A stretch of 64,000 nucleotides of DNA from Chrysomallon squamiferum (GCA_012295275.1 CM022668.1:2017070-2081069), one strand, 5' to 3'; shown: positions 1 through 31,979, counted from the first letter of the stretch. Numbers and translations are program-made. The notes: generated by a model from the sequence alone, not told the origin.

Positions 1-93
1 ATGCTAGAAGCATGTATATATTGTTGGAGAAACCTGTGAAAAGTAAATAGCTATCTGAAGCTGTTAACACATTTTCGATATTTATTACTGTCA

Positions 94-6330
<6,237 letters not shown>

Positions 6331-6773
6331 GCTTTGAATTATCTGAAATATACATTACGTTAAATCGGATCTGTTCACACAAAATCAAAATTGTTTCCGG
6401 TGTATTATTATTTATTTACTGGAAAGCTACTTTGAACCTGATATTTTTTTAGGTGTAAATTATAATTTTGAAATAGTATTTTTGGTTTTTTAATATAATT
6501 TAATTTATCCTTTTAAATCTACATTGCTACCTGAATTTAATAACTTTTGAAACTTTTAGATCTGGCGGAACAAAACATGTGTGACATCTGAAAACCACAA
6601 CACTCGAGTCTGCTTTTTATTTTGCATTTCACTTGATACCATATCATATTATTTCTTCGTTGATAACAACGTAATCCTAGAAACCAGTTATGTGTGTATT
6701 TACATATAATTTACACACAGACACACACACACACAACCATACACTTACACACAAGATTCGTACGTAAATGCAT

Positions 6774-6886
6774 ACATACATACATGCATACATACATACA
6801 TACATACATACATACATACATACATACATACATACATACATACTACACACTATACACATACATAATACATACATACATACAAACAA

Positions 6887-6912
<26 letters not shown>
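6774..6912. repeat. (ACAT)n microsatellite
   Basis: Tetranucleotide ACAT repeats with small interruptions, upstream of the candidate gene B start. Confidence 0.95.
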
Positions 6913-6918
<6 letters not shown>

Positions 6919-7221
6919 GGCTCTAGGGACAACATTTATTTCAATATTTCATTATGCAAAGGTAAATATATATTGATGAAACTTTCAACCTACAGGAAAT
7001 AATGTACCTGACATGAAGACACGTCACATAATTTCAGTACAACAGACAACCCCCAAATATGAATATTAAGCTTATCAAATCACTGACACTAAACTGGCTT
7101 TGATACTTCATTTCACTCAGTTTATAGTATCCGTAGCATCAGGTTATAGAATAAAGAGGTCTAAAATAATGTTTGTAAATAGCTAATTAAATGCTGCATT
7201 TGCAGCAATGCTCCCAGTCAG

Positions 7222-9654
7222 TGTAACGTCCGTCACGAAAACATATCTAAACTGTTCATGTGAGAAGAAAATCTGAAGGTAAATAACCTTGTTCTTTCTA
7301 ATTATCTTAATACTAGCTAAGGCAAAGTTTAAAAATAAATCAGTCAATCTTCAGATTATGTTATGTGTATTTGAGAGTGAAACGAAATCTGTAATATCCG
7401 TTACATGTAACATCCGTTATAGAATTTCTTTGTCATGTCTGATGGCAAGCGGGTGTTGATGGAATAGGTGGCATTGTCTGGGCTGGAGTAAACAAAAGAA
7501 GACAGTGAGAGTGAAACATGTATCTTCCTTAGTTATCAGGTAGCTAGGGACAGGTCACAGGCCAGTGAATTTCAGATGAATAGCTCCGATATAGAAAAGC
7601 GAAATGAGGCCCTCAAATAGAAAGTGGAAATGCTCGGTTCCTTCACCCTGAGGAAGGTCGCTGTGTCCCATTCATTCTAGCAAATGATAAAGTATAATGA
7701 AGAGTTCATCCATTGTGATTAATTTTGTTTTTGATATAAAACCATGTCATCATCTTAATCATTAATCTTAATTAAAATGATTACGTTGGAGGATAAAATA
7801 TAACAACACATACACTTATTTAATAATATTTTTCTTATACATTGCCTTCAAGATGAATTAAAACTGGTGGTCTTGCATAGCCTTTCAGCTTCACTCCAAT
7901 ACCAAACATTTATTTGTATAATTTTCAAATGATGTTAGTTGGTTTTCATCCATTTGCTTTTGATGTAACATCCGTCACGCACATATTTCTGCCATAAATT
8001 TCCCTGGGCTCTTTCCTCTGTGACACCAGATAGATGTAAGTCTCTTACTAGGCAAGTCTCTTACTGGGTAAGTCTCTTACTAGGTAAGTCTCTTACTGGT
8101 TAAGTCTCTTACTGGGTAAGTCTCTTACTAGGTAAGTCTCTTACTGGTTAAGTCTCTTACTGGGTAAGTCTCTTACTGGGTAAGTCTCTTACTGGGTAAT
8201 TCTCTTACTATGTAAATCTCTTACTAGGTAAGTCTCTTACTGGGTAAGCCTCTTACTATGTAAATCTCTTACTAGGTAAGTCTCTTGCTGGGTAAGTCTC
8301 TTACTATGTAAATCTCTTACTAGGTAAGTCTCTTACTGGGTAAGTCTCTTGCTAGTAAGTCTCTTACTGGGTAAATATCTTGCTGTGTAAGTCTCTTGCT
8401 GGGTAAGTCTCTTACTAGGTAAGTCTCTTACTGTGTAAGTCTCTTACTGGGTAAGTCTCTTACTGTGTAAGTCTCTTGCTAGGTAAGTCTCTTGCTGGGT
8501 AAGTCTCTTACTAGGTAAGTCTTACTGGGTAAGTCTCTTACTGTGTAAGTCTCTTGCTAGGTAAGTCTCTTACTATGTAAGTCTCTTACTGGGTAAGTCT
8601 CTTGCTAGGTAAGTCTCTTGCTAGGTAAGTCTCTTACTGTGTAAGTCTCTTGCTAGGTAAGTCTCTTACTGGGTAAGTCTCTTACTAGGTAAATCTCTTA
8701 TTAGGTCAGTCTCTTGCTAGGTAAGTCTCTTACTGGGTAAGTCTCTTACTGTGTAAGTCTCTTGCTAGGTAAGTCTCTTACTGTGTAAGTCTCTTACTGG
8801 GTAAGTCTCTTGCTAGGTAAGTCTCTTACTGTGTAAGTCTCTTGCTAGGTAAGTCTCTTGCTAGGTAAGTCTCTTACTGGGTAAGTCTCTTGCTAGGTAA
8901 GTCTCTTACTGTGTAAGTCTCTTGCTAGGTAAGTCTCTTACTAGGTAAGTCTCTTACTAGGTAAGTCTCTTACTGGGTAAGACTCTTGCTAGGTAAATCT
9001 CTTACTAGGTCAAGTCTCTTGCTGGGTAAGTCTCTTGCTAGTCTCTTACTGGGTAAGACTCTTGCTGGTAAGTCTCTTAAGTCTCTTGCTAGGTAAGTCT
9101 CTTGCTAGGTAAGTCTCTTACTGGGTAAGACTCTTGCTAGGTAAGTCTCTTACTGGGTAAGTCTCTTGCTAGGTAAGTATCTTACTGTGTAAGTCTCTTA
9201 CTGGGTAAGTCTCTTGCTAGGTAAGTCTCTTACTGTGTAAGTCTCTTGCTAGGTAAGTCTCTTGCTAGGTAAGTCTCTTACTGTGTAAGTCTCTTGCTAG
9301 GTAAGTCTCTTACTGTGTAAGTCTCTTACTGGGTAAGTCTCTTACTGTGTAAGTCTCTTACTGGGTAAGTCTCTTACTGGGTAAGTCTCTTGCTAGGTAA
9401 GTCTCTTACTATGTAAGTCTCTTACTGTGTAAGTCTCTTGCTGGGTAAGTCTCTTACTGTGTAAGTCTCTTACTGGGTAAGTCTCTTACTAGGTAAGTCT
9501 CTTACTGGGTAAGTCTCTTACTGGCTATGTAAGTCTCTTACTAGGTAAGTCTCTTACTGGGTAAGTCTCTTACTGGGGCCACGTCCCTGAGGGTACGACT
9601 GTAGCAATCAGGGCAGTTGACCTCCAACACTTCTGAATGTAACCTCCGTCACCA
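7222..9654 (+). repeat. Recurrent TGTAACRTCCGTCAC motif, five scattered copies
   Basis: Near-identical 15-16 bp words occur at 7222-7237, 7391-7404, 7405-7422 (two degenerate abutting copies), 7964-7979 and 9639-9654. Two of them flank the 16-bp minisatellite on either side. The rest of 7,000-8,035 shows no convincing gene on either strand. The copies may mark the remains of a repetitive element that contains the minisatellite, but no terminal repeats or target duplications were found. Confidence 0.55.
8036..9576 (+). repeat. 16-bp minisatellite of 5'-splice-site-like units (~96 copies)
   Basis: The unit is GGTAAGTCTCTTACTG with variants (TAG or TGG before GTAAGT, TTGCT for TTACT). The period is 16 bp over about 1,541 bp. 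Every unit contains GTAAGT, usually preceded by TAG or TGG, which closely resembles the U1-complementary donor consensus AG|GTAAGT. The reverse strand reads CAGTAAGAGACTTAC and so also offers GTAAGA. It lies between genes B and A and has no coding role that can be seen. Confidence 0.97.
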
Positions 9655-9699
9655 TGGAATTGCCCACATACATACCTACATACGTACTACCCAATGCCA

Positions 9700-9975
9700 C
9701 GTGTCCCCCTAAAAATAGATGCACGCAAAACAGACGAAAGATAAAGAATGGCTTGCTTCGTGGGAAGCGACGATTACCCTCGGTTACTGAGCGACTGTGT
9801 TATAGGTTGTCTTGATGGCCGAACAGTAATGTCGTCCGTTTTCGGAGTGCGACCGAATGGGTTCCATACGTTCGAGTCTCACTAGCAGCATCTGATGGGG
9901 TTTGGGAGGTCGTGATTAAACTTGGACATCCTGCGCCAATGCATTCCTGAATATTGACTATGTCCAGAGCCTGAT
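9700..9975 (+). mobile_element. SINE-like tRNA-related repeat, copy 1 (plus orientation)
   Basis: The segment shares, in the same order, several blocks with the reverse complement of 24,266-24,545: GATGCACGCAAAA, GAAGCGAYGRTTACCCTCG, TTGTCTYGATGGC, CAGCATCTG and CCTGCGCCARTGCA. Around 9,815-9,872 it has an A-box-like TGGCCGAACAG and a B-box-like GTTCGAGTC about 50 bp apart, as in tRNA-derived SINE heads. The element extends at least 270 bp. Its precise ends, poly(A) tail and target duplication could not be fixed. Confidence 0.6.
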
Positions 9976-11270
9976 CAGACATATATAAGCAGAATTATAA
10001 TCGTTCCTAAATACATACATACAACATGTATAAATACATACATACAACAAATATATATGCATACGTAACACTCCGCGAATCTCAGTTTGTCGATAGGATC
10101 AATTTTGATTGGAATCAAATAGTATTTTTATTTTTTAAATGTAAATTTATTTATCCACTAAAAGCCATTAAAATTATAACGAAAATAAAAAATCCTAGAT
10201 AAGGAAAGATGACAAGTAATGTAAGGAAACAACTGAAATATAATACTCGATCGTTCCATGGCAAATTATTATTATTATTACAACGATTCTAAATGACCCT
10301 AGGTAAGGAAAGATGACATTGTAATGTACGGAAACAATAGAAATGTAATATTCCATTCGTCTGTGGATAATTAACTCACAGTCTGTAAAACAATGAATTG
10401 TGTAACTTGATTTGATTTCATGATTCGACAAAAATATACATCCAACAATCACTTCGATCTAGCATGTGTTTGTTATTAAATAATACTGTTATTTTTGACT
10501 ATGTCATTGTCAGAAACATTAATAGTGATGACCCTTCTATTTTTTAAAGTTAAATTATTTCGATCGCTCTCCTTTGTGTAAATATGTATATACTTTATAT
10601 ATATATATATATATATTTTAATTCCCTTGTTTCTGAAGTATTTGGTGTTTGTTTTAATTTATTACTTTTTTTTTTTTATATTATTTTATTTTATTATTTT
10701 TTATTTCTTTACTTATTTACATTTTGTTTTATCTATCTACAATATACATCCATTTATATTTGATTAAAAACTGAGGACAGTTTGCTGGCAGTTTTTAATT
10801 ATAAAGTAAATATTTAAATATGATAGTTCGAAATAAAATAAATTATGCTGTAACAGTAGGATACTTTGCTGGTGATAACCAATAGGTTCTCACCCATTTG
10901 ATCTAATTTCACACATAAAATATATGATCTAAAGTAGAGAATCAGTGTTTTCCCCGTGTAATCTAATTAATTAATGCTTTGTAGACCGTATGAATGATCC
11001 AAAGCTGAATCAGGGATGTGGAATCGGAAAGTAAGGCCACAGTTATCTGATAACCTGGTTTACGGATGCATTGACCTTATTTTTCTTACTTTGGAAAACA
11101 GAAATAAATAGTTTAATTAGGTGTATTGTAATCCGCCTAATATACTGTATTGTATTGGTCTTTATAAACGATAAAATTAAATACCATATTTGACCATAAA
11201 AAGCGGAAATTTAACAAAATTGTAATATAAGGAAACAACTGAAATGTAATATTTGATTGTTCTGTTGAAA

Positions 11271-11302
<32 letters not shown>

Positions 11303-12565
11303 AAAAATATTTTAGAGATCATTAATTTGGATTTAATTATTTTAACTTTGTGACTTACATCATTAATGACTGAAATAAAGTAAATTCTCATTTAAAATTA
11401 ATCCAGTTGCTTTAGAGTAACCGGTGAAGCAAAATATGAAACTGTAATTTGGTATATGAAAAAAAACTGTGCAGTGTATACCATTTTGTTATTCCGTATC
11501 TTGAGATAGCTTCTCCAGTCATAGTAAGAAAATAATAAAAATAAATAAATAAATATATATATATAGATTTAAAGTCTATACTAGGGGAGACTGGCAGTTA
11601 CCCACTTTGCTTAGTACGTAATTCCCACTTGTTCTGACACGCTTTTTTTAATCCCCTAGAGGTTTAAAATGGACTCTCACAGTTACTCATATAGTCTAAT
11701 AGCCTATTATATAATTTCCATTTGGTTTAATGATATTTTAATTCCTACTGAAATGTTTTTGTTCAAGTGGGAAGACACAAATCAATCATGTATTTCATAA
11801 AGACAGCACCAAATGTGAAAATGAAATAAGTTCTAAGATTTATTTATGGCTGAAGTAATTTATTCTGGGTACGAATCGTACATGATATATAGATTCATTC
11901 AGTCTTTTACCATTTTCTGTTCTCAAGACTACCGCCGACATCGATTTAACTGTCTGTTTCCATTTTGGTAGCTAGTATTTTCATCTTACTTTGAAAATTT
12001 GATTTGTCCAGTTTTGGAATTTTATCTGCACTCAGTAATACTAGAATCAAAACAGACACCATCATGCAACAGACATATACATATTTCAACATATGCCTTT
12101 AGCAAAACAATATATCTTAAAATAATAAATAATATCATATTTAATTGTCGCCAAAACCTTGTTTCTTAAATCCTATAGAGACCTTCTGATAACTGTGGAT
12201 GCTTTTAGATGTTAACCCTGCTTGGACCTCCCATTTCACAAACGTTTATGCTTTTTTTTTCAAAGCTAAAATTATTTCGACTATGTTATCCTTTAGGCGA
12301 TATGATAATTATATGAAGTGTCAGTTACATATTGTAGACACATTTATAAGATATAACTGAAACCTCATAACAGTGTAAGTTAGATCATAATTGGCCGAAT
12401 TTTCGAAATTCTGGTTGTAATTTCGTGAATATATAAAAAAAATTCAACAATTTATTTGTATCAAGTGGTGTCTTTATTATCGATTTATCTATAGAGATTA
12501 TTATATGAGTTCTTCTAGTTATGCATTTACAACTATTTTTTTAATTCCAAACAAACACTGGCTCT
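9976..12565. other. AT-rich intergenic DNA, no gene seen
   Basis: Both strands were scanned. There are short AT and ATT microsatellites (about 10,595 and 11,273) but no open frame with domain-like residues or paired splice signals. This spacer separates the end of gene A from the start of gene B. Confidence 0.6.
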
Positions 12566-12599
12566 GTCTCTATCTATAAACAGTTAACTTTATAACTTC

Positions 12600-12845
12600 A
12601 GAGACACAGTGGTACAGTAATAGTAGTTGTAGTAGCAGCAATAGCTGTAACTGTAGTAGTAGTAGCAGCAATAGTTGTAACTGTAATAGTAGTAGCAGCA
12701 GTTGCAGTATTAGTAGTAGTAATAGAAGCAGAAGTAGTAGTAGTAGCAGTGGTAGTAGTAATGGCAGTAGTACTTGTAATAGTAGTAGCAGCAGCAGTAG
12801 CAGTAGTAGCAATGGCAATAGTAGAAGTAGTAGTAGTCATTGAAG
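12600..12845. repeat. AGT/AGC trinucleotide array downstream of gene A
   Basis: Imperfect AGT, AGC and AAT triplets begin just beyond the predicted poly(A) signal of gene A. The open frames on both strands are repeat artefacts. Confidence 0.92.
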
Positions 12846-12858
12846 TGGTACTTTTTGT

Positions 12859-12864
12859 TTTATT
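12859..12864 (-). terminator. AATAAA polyadenylation signal of gene A
   Basis: On the minus strand AATAAA lies about 40 bp beyond the predicted stop codon at 12,902-12,904. Its position supports the terminal-exon call; cleavage-site evidence is absent. Confidence 0.5.
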
Positions 12865-12901
12865 CCTATTTGATGGACTACACAGCTTATCTTTCTCTGG
12901 A

Positions 12902-26251
<13,350 letters not shown>

Positions 26252-26394
26252 TTTGTAAAATTGTGAAGGTTTCTTCTCTTTGCTTGCCGTTTATAATGCT
26301 TTGGAAAGTGTAACGTAATCTGCAGCGTTTCAGTTACATACAAGATAGCGGGCATTGTATTGTGTACATGTAACATTCCAAGTTAACATTGATT

Positions 26395-26506
26395 ACGCCT
26401 TTATGTGACCTAATTTATCCCCCCGATATATATATATATATACACACATACATATACATGTACACATACATATATACATATATACATACATATATACATA
26501 CATACA

Positions 26507-26543
<37 letters not shown>

Positions 26544-26705
26544 AATGTCAACTTTTTTACGTGAAGGTTAGAATTGTGAACGGCAGTGACTCTCAGCCGA
26601 GCAGGATAAATCACACACATACATATACATGTACACATACATATATACACATATACATACATACATACATACATATATACATACATACATATATATAAAA
26701 TGTCA
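26395..26705. repeat. Duplicated (ACAT)n block with flanks
   Basis: Two similar ACAT/ATAT arrays (26,420-26,545 and 26,610-26,697), each followed by AAAATGTCAACTTTTTTACG or a near copy and GTGAAGGTT, indicating a local tandem duplication. Confidence 0.85.
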
Positions 26706-27041
26706 ACTTTTTAACGTGAAGGTTATATAAATCTGATATCTTAAATTAGTAACCCTAGTTATTAAATAATACTATAATTAAATGAAATAACTATTTTATT
26801 TCTCAGCTCAGCGCTCTCGAGACGAGTAAACTTACGTGTATTGATTTCACTGTCGCCTATAATAACGCTACATCAAAACAAAGTATTCTTAAATAACAAT
26901 TTATTTGTTGTTTTAAAATTGTAATCGTATTCAAAATGGTCCTTTAATATCTAAACAGTATATATGTTACAGTCAATATGTAAAACCAGTCATTTGGCCT
27001 AATGATTGAAATGTTTAGGCATTTAGCCTAACACCCTAGAC

Positions 27042-27364
27042 CTGTGTTTCCCAATCGGGGCTCCTCGGAGCCCTTGTGCTCCGCAATGCATCGAGTATGT
27101 TTGTAAAAAAATACGACCAGGAATTGAAGAACTGTGCAAGGGAAAACAAGCTCAAGTCTCACACTAACTGACTAACGGTAAGAAGTTATGTTATAATGTT
27201 AATATATTTTTGGACTTCTGTTGCTTTAGTTTTGTCTTTTTTTGTTTTAGCTGGTAAAATAAAATAAATATGTGTGTGTGTTTGGGGGGGGGGGGGTGAT
27301 GCATCGCAGGATATTAAAAACGTGTTATAGGGCTCCGCATTGATGAACAGGTTGGGAATCACTG
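27042..27364. mobile_element. hAT-type MITE, 323 bp, with 8-bp target duplication
   Basis: Terminal inverted repeats: left CTGTGTTTCCCAATC, right end read inward CAGTGATTCCCAACC, with three mismatches. The element is flanked on both sides by CCCTAGAC (27,034-27,041 and 27,365-27,372). An 8-bp target duplication and a TTCCCAA terminal motif are hallmarks of hAT elements. There is no transposase frame inside, so it is non-autonomous. The insertion is in sequence that itself looks repetitive (AATGACTGAAAT words on both sides). Confidence 0.85.
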
Positions 27365-27483
27365 CCCTAGACCATCGGGCGTCTGGTCTAATGACTAAAA
27401 TTTCCAGGAATTAGGCCAAACGACTGAAATAGACTTCTAGTCCGTAGGCAAAATGATTGAATGAAAAAGAATTACTTACAATT

Positions 27484-27680
27484 TCATTTTAATTCGAAAC
27501 ACATCTGTGTGTTACAGTAGTTCAAACTTGAGTGACATGTTGAATTACACAAAAGACTACGCTTAAAGCATTCACAATGTTTTATTTGACACCTCGTTGT
27601 CCCACACAGTTGCATTTCCTTGTCCTCCTGCGGATGACTCTCTGGACACTGCTGCTCTAAGAGACATTGTGCATTCTTGT
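27484..27680 (-). pseudogene. Cys-rich open segment, CXC/transposon-tail-like
   Basis: The minus strand is open for about 65 codons to a TGA at 27,484-27,486 and contains CGTTRCQIKHCECFKRSLLC followed by CHSSLNYC. The CxxxxxxCxCFxxxxxC arrangement recalls CXC (tesmin/TSO1-like) and Cys-rich tails of transposon proteins. A TGA lies just upstream in frame and no start codon of quality is seen. It is probably a fragment; identity is unproven. Confidence 0.35.
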
Positions 27681-27689
27681 TTCAGATTA

Positions 27690-28941
27690 TCTCTGAAGGT
27701 AAAATAGCAAACCTCAGTAATTATTTGAATATGCTAGTATATCAAAATAACGTACTGCTTGGTAGGACATTACATTAAAAATTAGTTAACAATAACAATA
27801 ACAAGTACTGATGGTCAGTGTTGACCTCAGATTACCAGCTATTCTCACCCGCTGTTTTAGAGATAATAGCCTACATTTTACTTTGATTAGTCTGATTTCT
27901 GATTACCAACTAGTATGAAATAATGGTTTATCTACTTCAATACATGTATCTATACAATTATATAGTTAAATAGGAATTTATTAGAAAGCCACTTCAAACT
28001 AGCTTTCAGTTACTTAAACATAGCTGTAAAAACTTATAGGTACCCAAGTCAGCTGGATCTATAAAACTGCCACACGCCTCTCCTTTACGGTGTAAAACTG
28101 ATCTTTCACAACCAAAATGCGACATCTGCTTTTGTCGCAGGATGGTGCCGAGGCTGGTTGGAACTTTGGAAGATATGCAGACACTAGTGGGTTCCACAAA
28201 GCAACATTTCATCATAGCTTATCTAATTTTTTAGGAAATCTAACATATATTACATATAAAAGAGAAGACTGTTGTCTCCGTTACACTTAGCTTATATAAT
28301 TCTTAAGTGTTCTCTTGTACTTCTTGCATTATGTAGTATTGACATTGTATATCAATGTAAAGCTTACGATAATAAAACTGCATATCAGATGGCAGTTGAG
28401 ACTGGGAGATAAGGAATATTGGGAGACCAGAAAGAATATGTATGTTATGTAGCAGTGGTGAAACTGAAGATGAGATTGAAAATGAAAAATCACTGTGTAA
28501 TTCGGGAAAATATTTGTTTAAAGCATTTCAGTGTCAAAAAGTGTTGATTAGTTAGATATAATTTATGTGCTATATTTTTTTCATTTTTTATTATTGATAT
28601 TGTATATCAATAACCTGTAAAGCTTACTATCATATAATTATTTAAATACAGGAAGATAAACATACTCTTATGCATGTAAATAATGTGATGTTTAAATTTA
28701 CCTTTTGCATTTGTTAGTTAGGTTTATTAACATCACTGATTGCATGTATAAAATATTTAAAAAAAAATAAAATGAAATAAAAAAATAAATAAATCAAATA
28801 AAATGAAATAAATAAGTGAAAATAAAATTTAAAAAAATAAAATAAATACAGATTAGTTTTCTTTCCTGTATCTGTTTATGATATAACAATAATTTCAAAA
28901 AGTTAAACAAATTCAAAGAAAAGGTCAGCTTAAAAAACAAA

Positions 28942-28979
<38 letters not shown>

Positions 28980-30000
28980 CTACATACATAAATCACAAAA
29001 TATTTACTGTGAATGCTATGATGCCCATTCAAATGATAAAATCCTAATCTCAGTTAATAAATAACTTGATAAATAAACACAGTTACATACATTTTATATA
29101 TATATTTATGCATATATAGGAACACACACAGACATTTACACATTTTATAGACATATGTAAAATAATGACAAACCTGCAGCTCATATGTATATTAAAGAAA
29201 ATCTAAAATACACTCACAATTGTGTGCAAGATTAAGTATTTTGTTTGCATATTACTAAATAAACAAATCTAAATAAACACATTTTGAAATGATAAAGATA
29301 GAAATAAAGTTTAATAATATCAATAATGAAAACATATGGTGATATCAGTATAAAAATAATAATCACCAAAATAATAATGAAAATGATAATAGTAATATTA
29401 GTAGTGACAACAGTGATAATAACAAAATAATAATAATGATAACAAATTAAATATCGGTCCTAATTTCAGAAACAAAACTCACTTGTTTAATTGTAAAGAA
29501 TTTGGTGAAATAATATTGCAATCGTCATTAATATCCACTACCGACAAATTTTGTAAATCATAGAACGGCTAAATATAACGGTAAGTTAGATCTCCATGTT
29601 AGACCTATTACATTAAAGAGATACTATTTATGATACATTTAGGCTATAGCTCGTGTAATACATGCATTTACGTTATTATGGTATGTTCGTGCAAGTTACA
29701 GCTCGTGCAAGTTATGTTACAGTAGGCGTACAATGTAGGCCTTCATGGCACTGTCACACTGGTCCAAAAATAGTGACGGTGCCTGGAATCTACAGTCGAC
29801 TTATACACAAGTAATACCTAAAATGAAGCAATTTTTGGTCTTAAAATACACATCGACTTATACATAAGGTCGCCTTGTACACAAGTATATAAGGTAAGTG
29901 AATGTTTGTTGTCACCTCATTTTTTTTGAAAACTGACCACCGCTACATGTAGCAGAACACACAGATATTTAATAAACTGGTTTTCATGAAAATGTTCAGA
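27690..30000. other. AT-rich non-coding DNA
   Basis: It holds short A/T microsatellites and two similar segments around 28,330 and 28,590 (TTGTATATCAAT…GTAAAGCTTAC). No convincing gene is seen on either strand. Confidence 0.55.
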
Positions 30001-30252
30001 TTAGAAAACTAATCCATTGGTAACACAGATAGAAAGAAGGGCTATGAAAAAGATAAGGTTTCTGAGTAAGAGTTTCCACTCACTAGGCACAGCGTACTTT
30101 GTGAGAATTGAAGTTATTTTGTCAATTTCATGACTCAGACAGACAAAGATGAAGGACGTGAGAATGACGTTGAGAACAGGGTAGTTGGGAACCAAAACGA
30201 GAACGCCGTATGTGTCAGCAGCCAGCCACACATGATACTGACTTATAAACAA
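30001..30252 (-). CDS. CASD1: CASD1-like last exon (intact by itself)
   Basis: 84 codons including the stop, phase 0 entry after a tttttcag acceptor. It contains [16 protein letters not shown], a hydrophobic segment [14 protein letters not shown] with SHEI, and a last membrane helix [17 protein letters not shown]. It is the best preserved part of the relic; whether it is expressed depends on the damaged upstream exons. Confidence 0.7.
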   Translation of the reverse strand: MFISQYHVWLAADTYGVLVLVPNYPVLNVILTSFIFVCLSHEIDKITSILTKYAVPSEWKLLLRNLIFFIALLSICVTNGLVF

Positions 30253-30305
30253 CTGAAAAACAGAAATAAATAAATAAATAAATATATACATGTAAATTAT
30301 ATTTA

Positions 30306-30450
30306 CTGATGATACACTATACTTACATTTACAGATGATAAATTATACTTACAGATGATATATTATAGTTACTGACGAAAGATTATACTTATAGATGATA
30401 CATTATAAACATAGATGGTACATTATGCATACAGATGATAAATTGTACTG
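30306..30450. repeat. Short ~27-bp repeats (ACAGATGATAMATTATACTT)
   Basis: Five or six imperfect copies lie in tandem just upstream of the CASD1-like last exon, inside its intron. Confidence 0.7.
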
Positions 30451-31979
30451 AGAAAGAGAAAGAGTAAAGCAAATAGTACATTAATATTACTACCAATATT
30501 TAGATATCCATTTCCAATAAAATACAAAGTCAATAAATAAATATTTGACACCAACACATTATGATAAGTAACAGTTAGTACAGGTTTATTTTTATTACAT
30601 CTCTGTCAGTTGGCTGATAATTTATCTACCCACTGCCCTATACCTTTCCATTCCAGTCTTTTACAATATTACTCACTTCTAATGAGATTTTGCCAAACCA
30701 GGCAAAGAAACAGCCAGCCAGGAATGTTGCATAGAATTACTTAAAAAAGTATCTGAAAAATTAAAATAAAATGTAATAAACAAATGTCAATTATTTGTTG
30801 CATCTTTTGTTCAATCTTTCTTAGTAAAGCATGCACTAATTATTTAGAATAACTGAATGCAGTTATGATCTAAACTAGAGTCTCATTAGAAATAATAATG
30901 ATACTAGTACTATTGCTACTATCAATGCTACTATGATGACAAACACCACTGCCAATACCACTACAACACTATAATTATCACCACTACTGCTATTAATAAT
31001 ACTATTAAAACTACTACCATACTGTTAATAATAATAATAACCATAAAGAAAAAATAATTATAATAGGAATCATCATCATCTATACTGGAATATCCTAAAT
31101 ATCTGCTTTATTTAAAGAAAACATTTAGGAAATATATTTATAGATTACTCTAAATATAGTAATATCATAACCATAATCAAAAGAAAAAAGAAGAAGAAGG
31201 AGAATAAAAAAGAAGAAGTAGAAGAAGAAAATGAAAAACAAAAAGAAGAAAAAGAAAAGGATATACTTACAAGTTACTGGTATAAACACAAAATATGGAT
31301 CAACTAAATTACACTAAATTTTGTTTGGACACAAACAAGAAAAAGCTGTGTGACTCTGAAAACAAAAGAATTACAAAAATAGTATTAATAAAATTAAAAT
31401 TGTTATATATATTAATAACATTAAAATAACTATAATTATAATAAAATATTGCAAACAGCGAAGAAGAAAAAACATATTATTTTTAAATGTAGAATTAAAT
31501 ATTTAGTATCAAAATGAAAAATGATATCAAATTAAACATTTTCTTTTTCTCTATTAGCTAATAAAAATACAGAAAAAAGATTTCATTTATCAGAATATAT
31601 TTCTGTGGTTTCATCACAGATATTATTCACTATCATATTTTCTAACTGGCATGTTTTCCTATATTGTTGCATCTTAATTAATTTATATATTTACTTACTT
31701 AAGTATTTACTTGCTTTCTTATCTGTTTGTGTATTTATCACTTTCTTCATTTTATTATTATTTTATTGTATATTTATTTATTAAATTTTCTTTTCTTTCT
31801 TTCTACTAGATTTACATTTTCAAGGGCAGTAATGTTTATATTTCAGAATACAAAAATATCCAACACAGAAAATCAGGTTTCAATGGTGAACCGTAGAAAA
31901 AAATTATCTTTTTATTAGCACATCTGCTACAAATCAGCAATAAGCAAAATAATTTGAGGCTCATGAAAGGAAGGACCGT

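Larger units (their letters stand above)
30001..31355 (-). pseudogene. CASD1: CASD1-like (sialate O-acetyltransferase) 3' end, three exons, broken
   Basis: Three consecutive minus-strand exons match the C-terminal membrane domain of CASD1, the Golgi enzyme that O-acetylates sialic acids. Exon n-2 (31,355-31,271) reads SHTAFSCLCPNKI, stop TAG, CNLVDPYFVFIPVT. Exon n-1 (30,739-30,677) begins LILCNIPGW and ends in another frame with FFAWFGKISLE. The last exon (30,252-30,001) is intact: [20 protein letters not shown], then [20 protein letters not shown], a final hydrophobic helix and TAA. Splice sites survive. No earlier CASD1 exon is seen before the telomere-like array. The match rests on remembered family motifs such as GKISLELFISQYH; an in-frame stop and a frameshift make it a relic unless they are sequence errors. 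Confidence 0.72.

Noticed and set aside
28006-28215. Minus-strand 69-codon frame with HFGCERSVLHRKGEACGSF
   Set aside because: It looks vaguely zinc-finger or transposon-like but no metal-binding pattern, splice context or relatives in the window support it.
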